From the IMG/VR virus record IMGVR_UViG_3300048922_000447, positions 1-23,150 of that record: a stretch of DNA of 23,150 bases. One strand, given 5' to 3'. Under the pieces are notes generated by a model. That model searched no databases and was not told where the DNA came from. It saw only the letters and a program-made list of their open reading frames with translations. Of this stretch, positions 1-6,588 are shown in pieces (position 1 is the stretch's first letter; each line of letters opens with the position of its first letter). The DNA comes from a virus. Both the position numbers and the translations under genes were made by a program.

Positions 1-1326
1 ATGGCACGCACCGTTACGCCCCTGTCAGACCCCAAATGCGAGGCCGCCAAGCCGCGGGACAAGGACTACACCCTGTTCGACGGCCAGGGCCTGTTCCTGC
101 TGGTCAAGAAGAACGGCAGCAAGATCTGGCGCATGAAGTTCAAGCGGCCTGATGGCAGGGAGGGGCTGGCCACCTTCGGCAACTACCCGGCGCTGAAGCT
201 CAAAGCTGCCCGTGAGCGCCGGGCCGAAGCGCTGGAGTTGTTGGCGCATGGCAAAGACCCGATCGAGAGCGCTAGGCAGGGGAAGGTCGAAGCGGCGAAC
301 GCGAGGGCCAACACCTTCGGTGTGCTGGCCAAGGACTGGCACGACGCCTGTTCTAAAAAATGGTCACTAGGCCATGCCGCGACTGTGTGGCGGCGGATCG
401 AAACTTATCTGCTCCCCGCCCTGGGCCAGCGCCCGGTGGCTGGCCTCAAGACCCGCGACCTGCTGGCGCCGCTCAAGGCGGTGGAGAAGCGCGAAGTTCT
501 GGATACCGCTGCCCGGCTACGGCAGTACATGACCGGAATCATGCGTATGGCCGTACAGCACGGGCACATCGACACCAACCCAGCGGTGGACCTCCAGGGC
601 GCAACCGCCACACGCAAGACTGTCCACCGGCCTGCGCTGGCGCTTGAACGCCTGCCTGAGCTGATGCAAAGGATCGAGAGCGACACGGGTAGACCCCTGA
701 CTCGGCTGGCTACCCAGCTAACGCTGCTGGTATTCATCAGGTCCAGTGAGCTGCGGTTTGCTCGTTGGCCAGAGATCGACACCAGCCGCTCCATGTGGGA
801 GATCCCCGGGGAGCGCCAGCAAATCGAAGGCGTGAAGAACTCGCACCGCGGCTCCAAGATGAGCACACCCCACCTGGTGCCTCTGAGCCGCCAGGCACTG
901 GCCACGCTTGAGCAGGTGCGCCAGCTCACCGGGCGCTTCGACCTAGTGTTTGCAGGTGACAGCAACCATTGGAAGCCCATGAGCGAGAATACCGTGAACA
1001 AGGCGCTTCGGCGCATGGGCTACGACACCAAGACTGAGGTGTGCGGGCACGGGTTTAGGGCGATGGCATGTTCCGCCCTGGTCGAGTCGGGACTGTGGAG
1101 CAAGGACGCGGTGGAGCGCCAAATGAGCCACCAAGAGCGCAATAGCGTGCGCGCGGCATACATCCATAAGGCCGAGTACATCGAGGAGCGCCGGCTGATG
1201 GTTCAGTGGTGGGCGGACTACCTTGAGGCGAATCGCCAGAAGCACATCACTCCATACGACTTCGCGAATTTGGCCGTTGAGTCAAAGAATATCGTGCGTG
1301 GAGCATTTGTGGGAACAAGGCGCTGA
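1..1326 (+). CDS. int: P4-type tyrosine recombinase (integrase)
   Basis: This 441-residue protein has the P4-integrase layout. Residues 1-95 form the DUF4102-type N-terminal arm-binding domain, about 105-200 the core-binding SAM-like domain, and about 210-390 the catalytic domain. Visible catalytic residues are R247 (in FIRSSELR), K286 (beta-hairpin lysine before PHLVPLS), H350 and R353 (HGFR), H377 (MSHQ) and nucleophile Y387 (AAYIH). The full R-K-H-R-H-Y set and usual length suggest an active enzyme. It would catalyse site-specific integration and excision at a chromosomal site, typically a tRNA gene 3' end in this family. The window starts at its ATG, so its ribosome site and the adjacent attachment site are not visible. 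It is transcribed toward the element's other genes. Confidence 0.95.
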   Translation: MARTVTPLSDPKCEAAKPRDKDYTLFDGQGLFLLVKKNGSKIWRMKFKRPDGREGLATFGNYPALKLKAARERRAEALELLAHGKDPIESARQGKVEAANARANTFGVLAKDWHDACSKKWSLGHAATVWRRIETYLLPALGQRPVAGLKTRDLLAPLKAVEKREVLDTAARLRQYMTGIMRMAVQHGHIDTNPAVDLQGATATRKTVHRPALALERLPELMQRIESDTGRPLTRLATQLTLLVFIRSSELRFARWPEIDTSRSMWEIPGERQQIEGVKNSHRGSKMSTPHLVPLSRQALATLEQVRQLTGRFDLVFAGDSNHWKPMSENTVNKALRRMGYDTKTEVCGHGFRAMACSALVESGLWSKDAVERQMSHQERNSVRAAYIHKAEYIEERRLMVQWWADYLEANRQKHITPYDFANLAVESKNIVRGAFVGTRR

Positions 1327-1351
1327 GCAGACATATGGCTAAGGATAAGTA

Positions 1352-2242
1352 ATGGAAAAACTACTACCACTTAAAGACTGGTTTACATTGGATGAGGCCG
1401 CAGTTCGGATTACGAGGTCTGCTAATGAGGCAGTCACACCTGCAGACCTGCTGAGGCTTGCGATAGACAACCACCTACAAATTTCGTTGTATTTTGATGA
1501 CCTCATTACGGTTAGAGAAGTCAGTTTCGAAACCGAGGTGGTAAATGGTGTTGAAAGCCTAGTGCTAGGAGATGGGGCGCAAGAGGCTGTGGGGGTCGAA
1601 GGGGTGTGGGATCTTGCTGCGTATGGAGTCGGACGCGAGGAGCTTGAGGCGTTATACAGGAAGGAAAAGGCGATAAGCGCTCGTGTTAGAGGGCTTCCAT
1701 CCCGCACCGGGCTTTATCTTCACGATGCTGAAAGAACACGAGTACTTGAAGTTATAAGCAGTAAACTGAATTTTCAGTTTGTCACCAAGGGTACTCAAAA
1801 GCTGATAGATAAAGACAGCCCCGAAGATGATCGCTCGCTTACAGTCAAAGCCGATCCCGACATGCTTAGCGAGATAAGCTCCATGCTAGAGCAGAAGCTA
1901 GATGATTTCGGGCCGGTGATAGTTGAGCGGCTGCATAGCTACTATCGAGCGACTGAGCTGCCCAGCAATGCACTTGTAGTCGTGCGAAAAGATGAATTGA
2001 TAGCGTTCGAAAGAAAGCATTTGAGCACCCTGCTAAAACCAGAACTTTCTACGGCAGAGCGCGCGAGCACCCAAAAGGTGATCGCCGTGTTAGCCGCGAT
2101 GGCAGGTATTGACGTTTCGAAGCCTTATGCAGCACTGGAAGCCATCAAAGCATCGGCTGCAAAGCACGGACTGGAGCTTCCTGCCAGCGATGAGACGATT
2201 GTGAAGTACCTAGGACGCCCCGATCGAAAGCGGCTCAAGTAA
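1352..2242 (+). CDS. Hypothetical phage/island protein, probable DNA-binding N-terminus
   Basis: A 296-residue protein of no firmly recognised family. The first ~55 residues (LKDWFTLDEAAVRI, then TPADLLRLAIDNHL) look like the MerR-like helix-turn-helix seen at the start of many prophage proteins. The C-terminal ~60 residues (AERASTQKVIAVLAAMAGID, then SKPYAAL and a basic end) match a tail I remember from such proteins; both statements are from memory. ATG at 1352 is supported by AAGGA at 1341-1345 with a 6-base spacer. The gene is visibly AT-richer than its neighbours, which suggests separate acquisition. It sits between the integrase and the AlpA-type regulator, so a regulatory role is plausible but unproven. 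Confidence 0.75.
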   Translation: MEKLLPLKDWFTLDEAAVRITRSANEAVTPADLLRLAIDNHLQISLYFDDLITVREVSFETEVVNGVESLVLGDGAQEAVGVEGVWDLAAYGVGREELEALYRKEKAISARVRGLPSRTGLYLHDAERTRVLEVISSKLNFQFVTKGTQKLIDKDSPEDDRSLTVKADPDMLSEISSMLEQKLDDFGPVIVERLHSYYRATELPSNALVVVRKDELIAFERKHLSTLLKPELSTAERASTQKVIAVLAAMAGIDVSKPYAALEAIKASAAKHGLELPASDETIVKYLGRPDRKRLK

Positions 2243-2244
2243 AC

Positions 2245-2274
2245 CCCATTGGGGTTGTAGTCAGCCCCAATAGG
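2245..2274 (+). terminator. Possible hairpin after the 296-residue gene
   Basis: The arms CCCATTGGGG (2245-2254) and CCCCAATAGG (2265-2274) pair over 10 positions with one mismatch around a 10-base loop, just after the stop at 2242. No U-run follows, so it is a weak candidate for an intrinsic terminator. It could equally be a processing or regulatory hairpin upstream of the AlpA-type gene. Confidence 0.35.
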
Positions 2275-2335
2275 ACACAGGCCTCATATCAATTCGCATC
2301 CTGTCTCCCGTCGTCATCAACAACGGGATACAGAC

Positions 2336-2593
2336 ATGAGCAGCATCCGCTCGATTAACGTAGGCACAGCCCCTCAGTTCGACCCTGCAAACACCATCAT
2401 CCGCTTCCCTGAGGTCGAGGCCATCACCGGCTTGGCCCGCGCCACCGTCTACAAGCGCCTCAAGGATGACCCGACTTTCCCCAGGCCTGTATCGCTGAGC
2501 AACAGCAAGTCGCGTGGCTCGCCTGTGGGGTTTGTTCTCGCTGAGATTCAGGCGTGGGTGCGCCAGCGCATCGCATTGCGCGAGGTGGCTTAA
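2336..2593 (+). CDS. AlpA-family transcriptional regulator
   Basis: This 85-residue protein has the short MerR-like winged helix-turn-helix of AlpA / phage excisionase regulators. The recognition region is at about residues 23-45 (RFPEVEAITGLARATVYKRL). The family hallmark of proline-rich turn, beta wing and final helix follows (PRPVSLS, then VGFVLAEIQAWV, residues 49-75). AlpA proteins activate integrase expression or act as excision factors in P4-like islands (established for CP4-57 AlpA). Its position near the integrase and directly upstream of a P4-like leader fits. A purine-rich GGGA lies 8 bases before the ATG. The next gene's ATG abuts its stop codon, implying one transcript. Confidence 0.88.
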   Translation: MSSIRSINVGTAPQFDPANTIIRFPEVEAITGLARATVYKRLKDDPTFPRPVSLSNSKSRGSPVGFVLAEIQAWVRQRIALREVA

Positions 2594-2947
2594 ATGAAAA
2601 AGAGCCAGCCCCAAAGTAAGCAGGCCAGCCCGTCGCAAGGCAATGTTACCACCAGCAAGCCGCCGAGCAAGATCGCCCGTGTGCTGGCGTACATGCTGAA
2701 TGACGGTAGCCTGCAACGGTTCGAAGCTGAGCGCCTGGGCGACCACTGCTTGCACTCGACCATCAGCAGCCTGGCCAATGGCTATGGCCTGAAGTTCCAG
2801 CGCCAACTCGAGCGTGTACCTAATCACTGGGGCGAGCCTTGCACCGTGACCCGGTACACCCTTCCTGTCAGCGAGCGCCACCGCGCTAGCGCCGTGCTGG
2901 ATATGCTGTGCTCGCCGTTGAAGCAGCGCCAGCGGGTGGCGGCATGA
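2594..2947 (+). CDS. Winged-helix DNA-binding protein (hypothetical)
   Basis: A 117-residue basic protein with a disordered, Q/S/K-rich N-terminus (1-25) and a compact winged-helix-like segment at about residues 25-92 (SKIARVLAYML, RFEAERLGDHCLHSTISSL, then a beta wing ending TRYTLPV). Proteins of this shape are common next to alpA in Pseudomonas islands (recollection, not checked). The start codon follows immediately after the AlpA stop at 2593, so the two are probably translationally coupled. The stop overlaps an ATG at 2944 that opens a frame running through the structured leader; I doubt that frame is a real gene. A role in regulating the downstream early operon is inferred from position only. 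Confidence 0.7.
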   Translation: MKKSQPQSKQASPSQGNVTTSKPPSKIARVLAYMLNDGSLQRFEAERLGDHCLHSTISSLANGYGLKFQRQLERVPNHWGEPCTVTRYTLPVSERHRASAVLDMLCSPLKQRQRVAA

Positions 2948-2998
2948 TTAGTTTGGCGCTCAAGAACCGCGATGAACGGTCGATATTTCTGGTTGCAG

Positions 2999-3114
2999 GC
3001 AATCGTGATGCTCGGTATGGTTCGCCCGTTGCTGCAAATTCAGCGACCGGGTTTGGCGACCCGTCACACGTTAGGCGCATAGGCGCCCCCATCACGATTG
3101 CAGGCGCTTTTTTT
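2999..3114 (+). promoter_or_regulatory. Leader attenuator-like structure: 12-base inverted repeat plus T7
   Basis: GCAATCGTGATG (2999-3010) is the exact reverse complement of CATCACGATTGC (3090-3101). The second arm lies in the loop of a short GC hairpin (GCGCC 3083-3087 with GGCGC 3103-3107) that is followed at once by seven T (3108-3114), which looks like an intrinsic terminator. AGGCGC occurs three times (3073, 3081, 3102). Pairing of the long arms would compete with or pseudoknot the hairpin, so premature termination may be switchable. A weak sigma70-like TTGCAG (2994) / TATGGT (3016) pair is also present. Confidence 0.5.
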
Positions 3115-3118
3115 GTGC

Positions 3119-3200
3119 CCGCAGTCCCGTGTTATGGCGGCTGTGCGCGGGAGGCCTTCGGGTCTGCCGGGTTCCTAACGTCCCGGTTCGCCAACCTGCG
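3119..3200 (+). ncRNA. C4 / P4 CI-like antisense RNA (approximate ends)
   Basis: This segment contains a UUCG-capped stem (AGGCC 3152-3156 with GGTCT 3161-3165). Two antisense stretches follow, CCTAACGT (3174-3181) and TCGCCAA (3188-3194). Both have exact complements upstream (TTGGCGA 3053-3059, ACGTTAGG 3068-3075) and again downstream (TTGGCGA 3223-3229, ACGTTAGG 3250-3257). That is the seqB versus seqA/seqC layout of the P4 CI immunity RNA and of C4 antisense RNAs, which act on the leader of an early phage operon. The downstream target overlaps the AGGAG ribosome site of the gene at 3268, so pairing would hide it. Ends are guesses; processing is not visible in sequence. Confidence 0.65.
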
Positions 3201-3203
3201 TAC

Positions 3204-3261
3204 AGCTGCCACCCCAAATCGTTTGGCGACGGTTCGTGGCAGCTCCTCAACGTTAGGAGCT
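3204..3261 (+). promoter_or_regulatory. Structured target/ribosome-site region of early operon
   Basis: AGCTGCCAC (3204-3212) pairs with GTGGCAGCT (3236-3244), and the loop holds a second hairpin (CCAAA 3214-3218 with TTTGG 3222-3226). Next to it AGCTCC (3241-3246) pairs with GGAGCT (3256-3261), burying the AGGAG (3255-3259) that serves the ATG at 3268. The same bases take part in the antisense pairing from 3174-3194, so at least two exclusive folds control access to this ribosome site. Confidence 0.6.
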
Positions 3262-3267
3262 CGACCC

Positions 3268-3495
3268 ATGCACGCCCTCAATCCGTCCGAAATATCCCGC
3301 GAGCATCAGCGCGCCTACTGCTCAAAGCTGCTGAAAACGCTTACGCGCTATTCCACCCCCTCTGAGCTTTCCCGTATCACTGCCACCCTTGAAGGTGAGG
3401 TGGCGAAGACCTTGGCAATTCGCTTCGTCCCTGGCCTCAATGATGCAGCCTATGAGGTCTACCGCAGCTTCTGGCTGAAGGGTGGTGCCCAGTGA
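3268..3495 (+). CDS. Small hypothetical protein, first gene of early operon
   Basis: A 75-residue protein beginning MHALNPSEIS. It is predicted mostly alpha-helical (REHQRAYCSKLLKTLTRYSTP, then PSELSRITATLEGEVAKTL) and has no recognised domain. ATG 3268 is chosen because AGGAG (3255-3259) sits 8 bases upstream inside the regulated hairpin. The frame is open back to 2944 but that part overlaps the structured RNA. It occupies the place of kil in phage P4, directly behind the antisense-controlled leader; a shared function is only inference from place. Its stop overlaps the next start (TGATG), the first of a long chain of overlapping genes. Confidence 0.7.
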   Translation: MHALNPSEISREHQRAYCSKLLKTLTRYSTPSELSRITATLEGEVAKTLAIRFVPGLNDAAYEVYRSFWLKGGAQ

Positions 3496-3644
3496 TGAAG
3501 AACATCAGCCTTCGCGCATACGCCCACCGCCGCCTGGCTTTGGCCGCACTTCGCGCAAACTCTTCCCTTTCTGTCCGTCTCGCCCGCTACAACCATCACG
3601 CCAAGATCGCCCGCGCTCTGGAAGCGCAAGGCGGTGCCCTGTGA
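3495..3644 (+). CDS. Very small basic hypothetical protein
   Basis: A 49-residue, strongly basic protein (starts MKNISLRAYAHRRLALAALR, ends ALEAQGGAL). ATG 3495 overlaps the preceding stop by one base, and its own stop overlaps the next GTG start (GTGA), the pattern kept by every gene around it. This argues that it is real despite its size. Alternating Arg and Ala residues suggest an amphipathic helix. I recall similar short proteins from Pseudomonas prophages but cannot name a function. A weak AAGGGTGG ribosome site lies about 10 bases upstream, so translation probably depends on coupling. Confidence 0.6.
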   Translation: MKNISLRAYAHRRLALAALRANSSLSVRLARYNHHAKIARALEAQGGAL

Positions 3645-3973
3645 CTTGCGTCCAGCAGGCCGTCGAGGCTGTACAGGGCTTCATTCAGTCTCAGGTTGTG
3701 GTCACCATGCCTGGCCAAGCGATGTTCCGCATTCCTCCGGTGATCGGCTGCGGCATTGCTACGGATATTGCGGCCATCGTGGGCGCTGATTTCCCGTCCG
3801 CATCAATCAGCATTCAAGGTCGCTGCCGCGGTTCATTGGCCGGCCTGGATCATGCCTTGCGCGTATCGAAAGAAGTTTCCGCCGCGCTGGAGAAATGCCA
3901 GCGCCAGCCGCGCCCAGGCGCTGCGCTGGTAGAGCATTTCAAGGCCGCAGCCCAATCCGGAGGTGCTCAATGA
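3641..3973 (+). CDS. Small hypothetical protein (GTG start)
   Basis: A 110-residue protein starting at GTG 3641, which overlaps the previous stop by four bases (GTGA). An in-frame GTG at 3482 would overlap two other genes and is rejected. The sequence begins MTCVQQAVEAVQGFIQSQ. A beta/glycine-rich middle (PGQAMFRIPPVIGCGIATDI) and a helical end rich in basic residues (about 60-110) follow. No family is recognised. It lies in the overlapping early operon and ends with an ATGA overlap into the next gene, whose strong GGAGGT ribosome site is embedded in its last codons. Confidence 0.65.
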   Translation: MTCVQQAVEAVQGFIQSQVVVTMPGQAMFRIPPVIGCGIATDIAAIVGADFPSASISIQGRCRGSLAGLDHALRVSKEVSAALEKCQRQPRPGAALVEHFKAAAQSGGAQ

Positions 3974-4269
3974 CTAATTTCCCGGCAGTAGCGGCTATCG
4001 ACGGTGAGGTTCTGTCTGAGGCGGTGTTGGACGCCCGCGAGATGTGCTACATGAATTTCGCCCGCGAAGAGCACAGGAGGCTGGAGAAGATCCTGCTGAC
4101 GCTGGTGATCCCGGCGATGGGCGGGTATCACAATGAGCTGGCCTGCGATATTGCCCGTCACCTCGAGCAGATACAGTCGTTCAGTGGCAATTATTGCTGG
4201 CGCCATCGCCACCTTGGTGCCTCGCATGGTGTAGTTGGCCAGCCTGCTGCTAACGGAGGTCTTGTATGA
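3970..4269 (+). CDS. Small hypothetical protein
   Basis: A 99-residue protein; ATG 3970 is preceded by GGAGGT (3959-3964) with a 5-base spacer and overlaps the previous stop. Residues 10-75 are predicted helical (VLSEAVLDAREMCYMNFARE, then EEHRRLEKILLTLVIP). The C-terminus is rich in His, Arg and Gly. No catalytic motif or known domain is visible. It is part of the early operon between the leader and the replication genes; the next gene starts inside its stop (ATGA). Confidence 0.65.
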   Translation: MTNFPAVAAIDGEVLSEAVLDAREMCYMNFAREEHRRLEKILLTLVIPAMGGYHNELACDIARHLEQIQSFSGNYCWRHRHLGASHGVVGQPAANGGLV

Positions 4270-4481
4270 CTCCCGTTATTCAGTCCCCGAGCACTGTCCA
4301 GGACGATCTGCGTGACGTGCAAGGTGTGCTGGTGCTGCTAAGTATGGCGCTAGGTGTTATTGCATCGCCCACCACGCCCATCATCGCCGCCCGTGTCACC
4401 GCCGTGATGGCGCAGCACACCGCCATGGCCTGGGCCGAACTGCTTGACGACATGGTTGCTGAGCAAGGGGGTGATCTGTGA
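4266..4481 (+). CDS. Small hypothetical protein
   Basis: A 71-residue protein with a hydrophobic stretch at about residues 19-36 (GVLVLLSMALGVIASPTT) and an amphipathic helix after it (IIAARVTAVMAQHTAMAWAE). The hydrophobic part is short and could be a helix core rather than a membrane segment. GGAGGT (4255-4260) lies 5 bases before the ATG, and both ends overlap neighbouring genes by four bases. No family recognised. Confidence 0.6.
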   Translation: MTPVIQSPSTVQDDLRDVQGVLVLLSMALGVIASPTTPIIAARVTAVMAQHTAMAWAELLDDMVAEQGGDL

Positions 4482-5194
4482 GGACCGATACCACCCTGCG
4501 CATCACACGCACGCAATACCGTGGTTTCGCCGAACTGGCCAAGGAGAGCGGCCTGGGTTTGACGATCACCACCTTCACCAAGCTTGGCGGAATTTGGGGC
4601 GAATATAGCTGCTGGGCGCAACCTATCGTGCGTGACGCTTCGAGCGATCAAATCCAGTGTGACGAGCGGGTTGCTATCAAGCTGGCTACCAGCATCAACG
4701 CAGGCCGCTTCCGCAGCGTTGCTCGCCCGGAAATCGACTGGTCGGCACTGGATGATCGCGAGATTTATCCGTTCATCTTGCATCACGAGATCGGCCATCA
4801 CCTCGACAACTTCTCGCTTTGGAATTTGCTCCTCGCACCCGATCAGGTGACAAGCGACCAGTGCCACAAAGTGATTTACCGCGTGAACGAGATGCTTGCA
4901 GACCGCTACGCCTGGGAGCAAGTCCGCCCTGGCGAGCCGCTGCCTTTGAGCGAGACGGGCAAGCGTATGCAGGAGGTCATGGCCAATGATCTCGCGCTGC
5001 TGCAAAGGCACTTCCCTCGCAAGCGCAGGATGCCCAGGGCGTTACCGACCGGCCAGTATGCCTCTGTACCGACTTCAATGCTGAAGACCGAGGAGCTGGC
5101 CGCATTCGTCGGACCGCACGTCTCGCCGGCGTTGATTGAGCACACCCGAAACCACCGCCGCGTTCATCGCCGCGACTCCAGACTGAGGGGTTAA
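4478..5194 (+). CDS. Predicted zinc metallopeptidase (HExxH), ImmA/IrrE-like active site
   Basis: A 238-residue protein starting at GTG 4478, with AAGGGGG (4465-4471) 6 bases upstream and a GTGA overlap with the preceding stop. The motif H103-E104-I-G-H107 is a classic HExxH zinc site. About 30 residues later comes E138-M-L-A-D-R-Y-A, which resembles the third-ligand ExxAN/DxFA signature of ImmA/IrrE-type gluzincins. The C-terminal 60 residues are basic and probably disordered. ImmA-type proteases cleave or antagonise phage and ICE repressors, so a protease in the early operon could inactivate a repressor or host factor. That role is inference; the family is judged from the motif alone, and the domain before the motif was not matched to a known fold. 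Confidence 0.7.
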   Translation: MRTDTTLRITRTQYRGFAELAKESGLGLTITTFTKLGGIWGEYSCWAQPIVRDASSDQIQCDERVAIKLATSINAGRFRSVARPEIDWSALDDREIYPFILHHEIGHHLDNFSLWNLLLAPDQVTSDQCHKVIYRVNEMLADRYAWEQVRPGEPLPLSETGKRMQEVMANDLALLQRHFPRKRRMPRALPTGQYASVPTSMLKTEELAAFVGPHVSPALIEHTRNHRRVHRRDSRLRG

Positions 5195-5196
5195 AC

Positions 5197-5481
5197 ATGA
5201 CCAGTTTTCAACAGCGCCTCGCTGCGCTGACGGGATCGGCTTGCCCGAAGAACACCACCGAACTGTTTTACGTGAGCCATCCGAAGGCCGAACGAGCCTT
5301 GCTGGGGCCATTCCTCAGCCAGCCCGACGCCGAGTGTGGCCGCGTAATTCTGCGAAGTGCTGAGGCCGTGGTGACGGCCTGTCTCGTCGAGTCGCTGGAC
5401 GACCTGACCTACTGGCACGCGGTGAACAATGGCCAGGTCTGCCGGGCCTTCGCTGGCGCCGAGGGCGTGAGCCATGAGTAA
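5197..5481 (+). CDS. Small hypothetical protein
   Basis: A 94-residue protein; ATG 5197 follows the metallopeptidase stop by two bases and has GAGGGG about 7 bases upstream. It is a mixed alpha/beta sequence with no recognised motif (starts MTSFQQRLAALTG; middle ECGRVILRSAEAVVTACLVE). Its last 8 bases overlap the next gene. It is a probable accessory protein of the replication operon, function unknown. Confidence 0.6.
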   Translation: MTSFQQRLAALTGSACPKNTTELFYVSHPKAERALLGPFLSQPDAECGRVILRSAEAVVTACLVESLDDLTYWHAVNNGQVCRAFAGAEGVSHE

Positions 5482-5701
5482 GGTCACGCCTATTCGCCGC
5501 AAGGGTGCCGGTGGTCCACCGACTGCTGGCTCCCACATCGACAGCGCCAGCTATGCGCTGCTAGTGGAAATCCTGGTGGGCTTCCTGGAACTGCGCATTG
5601 CCGAGGGTGGTGCTGGTCGTCACTGCCCTGAACTGGAGCGCCTGACAAATCAACTGGAGCGGCTCGCCAAGCGATTCACGCCACCGCAGGGGGCCGCATG
5701 A
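5474..5701 (+). CDS. Small hypothetical protein
   Basis: A 75-residue protein with a basic, Gly/Pro-rich N-terminus (VTPIRRKGAGGPP) and two predicted helices (YALLVEILVGFLELRIAEGG, then CPELERLTNQLERLAKRF). ATG 5474 has GAGGG (5461-5465) 8 bases upstream and overlaps the preceding gene by 8 bases. Its stop overlaps the primase start (ATGA). No family recognised; its position suggests co-translation with the primase. Confidence 0.6.
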   Translation: MSKVTPIRRKGAGGPPTAGSHIDSASYALLVEILVGFLELRIAEGGAGRHCPELERLTNQLERLAKRFTPPQGAA

Positions 5702-6588
5702 CCGACGCGACGATCCTTTTTCGTGACGTGCTCCAGTCGGCCTACGGGCCGCTCGACTGGCTGCCCCTGGACGATGGCGATATCCACCGCTTCCACGTTC
5801 CCGGCGACAAGCCTGGCACGCTCAATGGCTGGTACTGCCTGTTTGCTGATGGCATTGCCTCGGGCGCGTTCGGGAGCTGGAAGACGGGCGGCACCAACAC
5901 CTGGTGTAGCCGTGAACCGGTGGACGCCCGCGAAGCCGAGCATGTGCGCCAGCGAATCGAGCAGGCCCGGCGACAGCGGGAGGCCGAACGGCAGCGGCGC
6001 CAGCTCAGAGCGGCCGGCCTGGCGCAGCGCTGGTGGCGTGATGCCCGTCGTGCTGATCCGGCCCACCCCTACCTGGTCGCCAAGGACATTCGAGCCCATG
6101 GTTTGCGCCAGCGTGGTGACGACCTGCTGGTCCCCCTGTATGCCGGTGGTGTGCTGGTGAACCTGCAACGGATCGCCCCGGACGGCGACAAGCGCTTCCT
6201 GTATGGCGGGCGGATCAAAGGCGCCTATTCGCCACTGGGGCGCATCACGCCGGGCAAGCCACTGTGTATCTGTGAGGGATGGGCCACGGGTGCCACGCTT
6301 CACGAAAGCGGCTACACGGTCGCTTGTGCGATGAACGCCGGGAACCTGAAACCGGTGGCGTTGGCGCTACGGGCCGACCACCCCGACACCGAAATCATCA
6401 TCGCCGGCGACGACGACCGCCAGACCGAGGCCGAGGGCAAGGGCAACCCTGGGCGCACAGCCGCCCATGAGGCCGCTGCCGCGTGTGGCGGCCTGGTGAC
6501 TCTCCCCGAGTGGCCAGCCGATGCGCCGCTGACCCTTACCGACTTCAACGACCTAGCTGCTTGGAGGTGCCGCCATGCGCCCGCCTGA
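5698..6588 (+). CDS. Toprim-domain primase-like protein
   Basis: A 296-residue protein. The N-terminal ~70 residues are compact with conserved Trp/Cys (NGWYCLFADGIASGAFGSW). A basic coiled segment (about 80-115) comes next, then a region leading into a Toprim fold. Visible Toprim residues are E193 in CICEGWATGATL and the acidic cluster D238-D240 in IIIAGDDD. This matches the primase half of the P4 alpha / phage primase lineage: making primers or loading on the element's replication origin. No Cys4 zinc-ribbon primase motif is obvious. It overlaps the helicase gene by 14 bases. In P4 primase and helicase are one protein; here they are split into two adjacent genes. Confidence 0.85.
   Translation: MTDATILFRDVLQSAYGPLDWLPLDDGDIHRFHVPGDKPGTLNGWYCLFADGIASGAFGSWKTGGTNTWCSREPVDAREAEHVRQRIEQARRQREAERQRRQLRAAGLAQRWWRDARRADPAHPYLVAKDIRAHGLRQRGDDLLVPLYAGGVLVNLQRIAPDGDKRFLYGGRIKGAYSPLGRITPGKPLCICEGWATGATLHESGYTVACAMNAGNLKPVALALRADHPDTEIIIAGDDDRQTEAEGKGNPGRTAAHEAAAACGGLVTLPEWPADAPLTLTDFNDLAAWRCRHAPA

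Noticed and set aside
405-1016. Minus-strand 203-codon frame inside the integrase
   Set aside because: Shadow of a GC-rich gene on the other strand; no ribosome site, no recognisable domain.
3129-3365. Frame reading SWQLLNVRSSTHA through the leader, similar to icd-like ORFs
   Set aside because: It overlaps the structured RNA and the gene at 3268. The peptide is explained by conserved RNA pairing words rather than by coding.
2908-3495. Long plus-strand frame (possible ATG at 2944) running through the leader, resembling ORFs often annotated as ash-family proteins
   Set aside because: Its first 108 codons from 2944 coincide with the antisense-RNA-like structures and have low protein-like character; only the part from 3268, behind a good ribosome site, is accepted.
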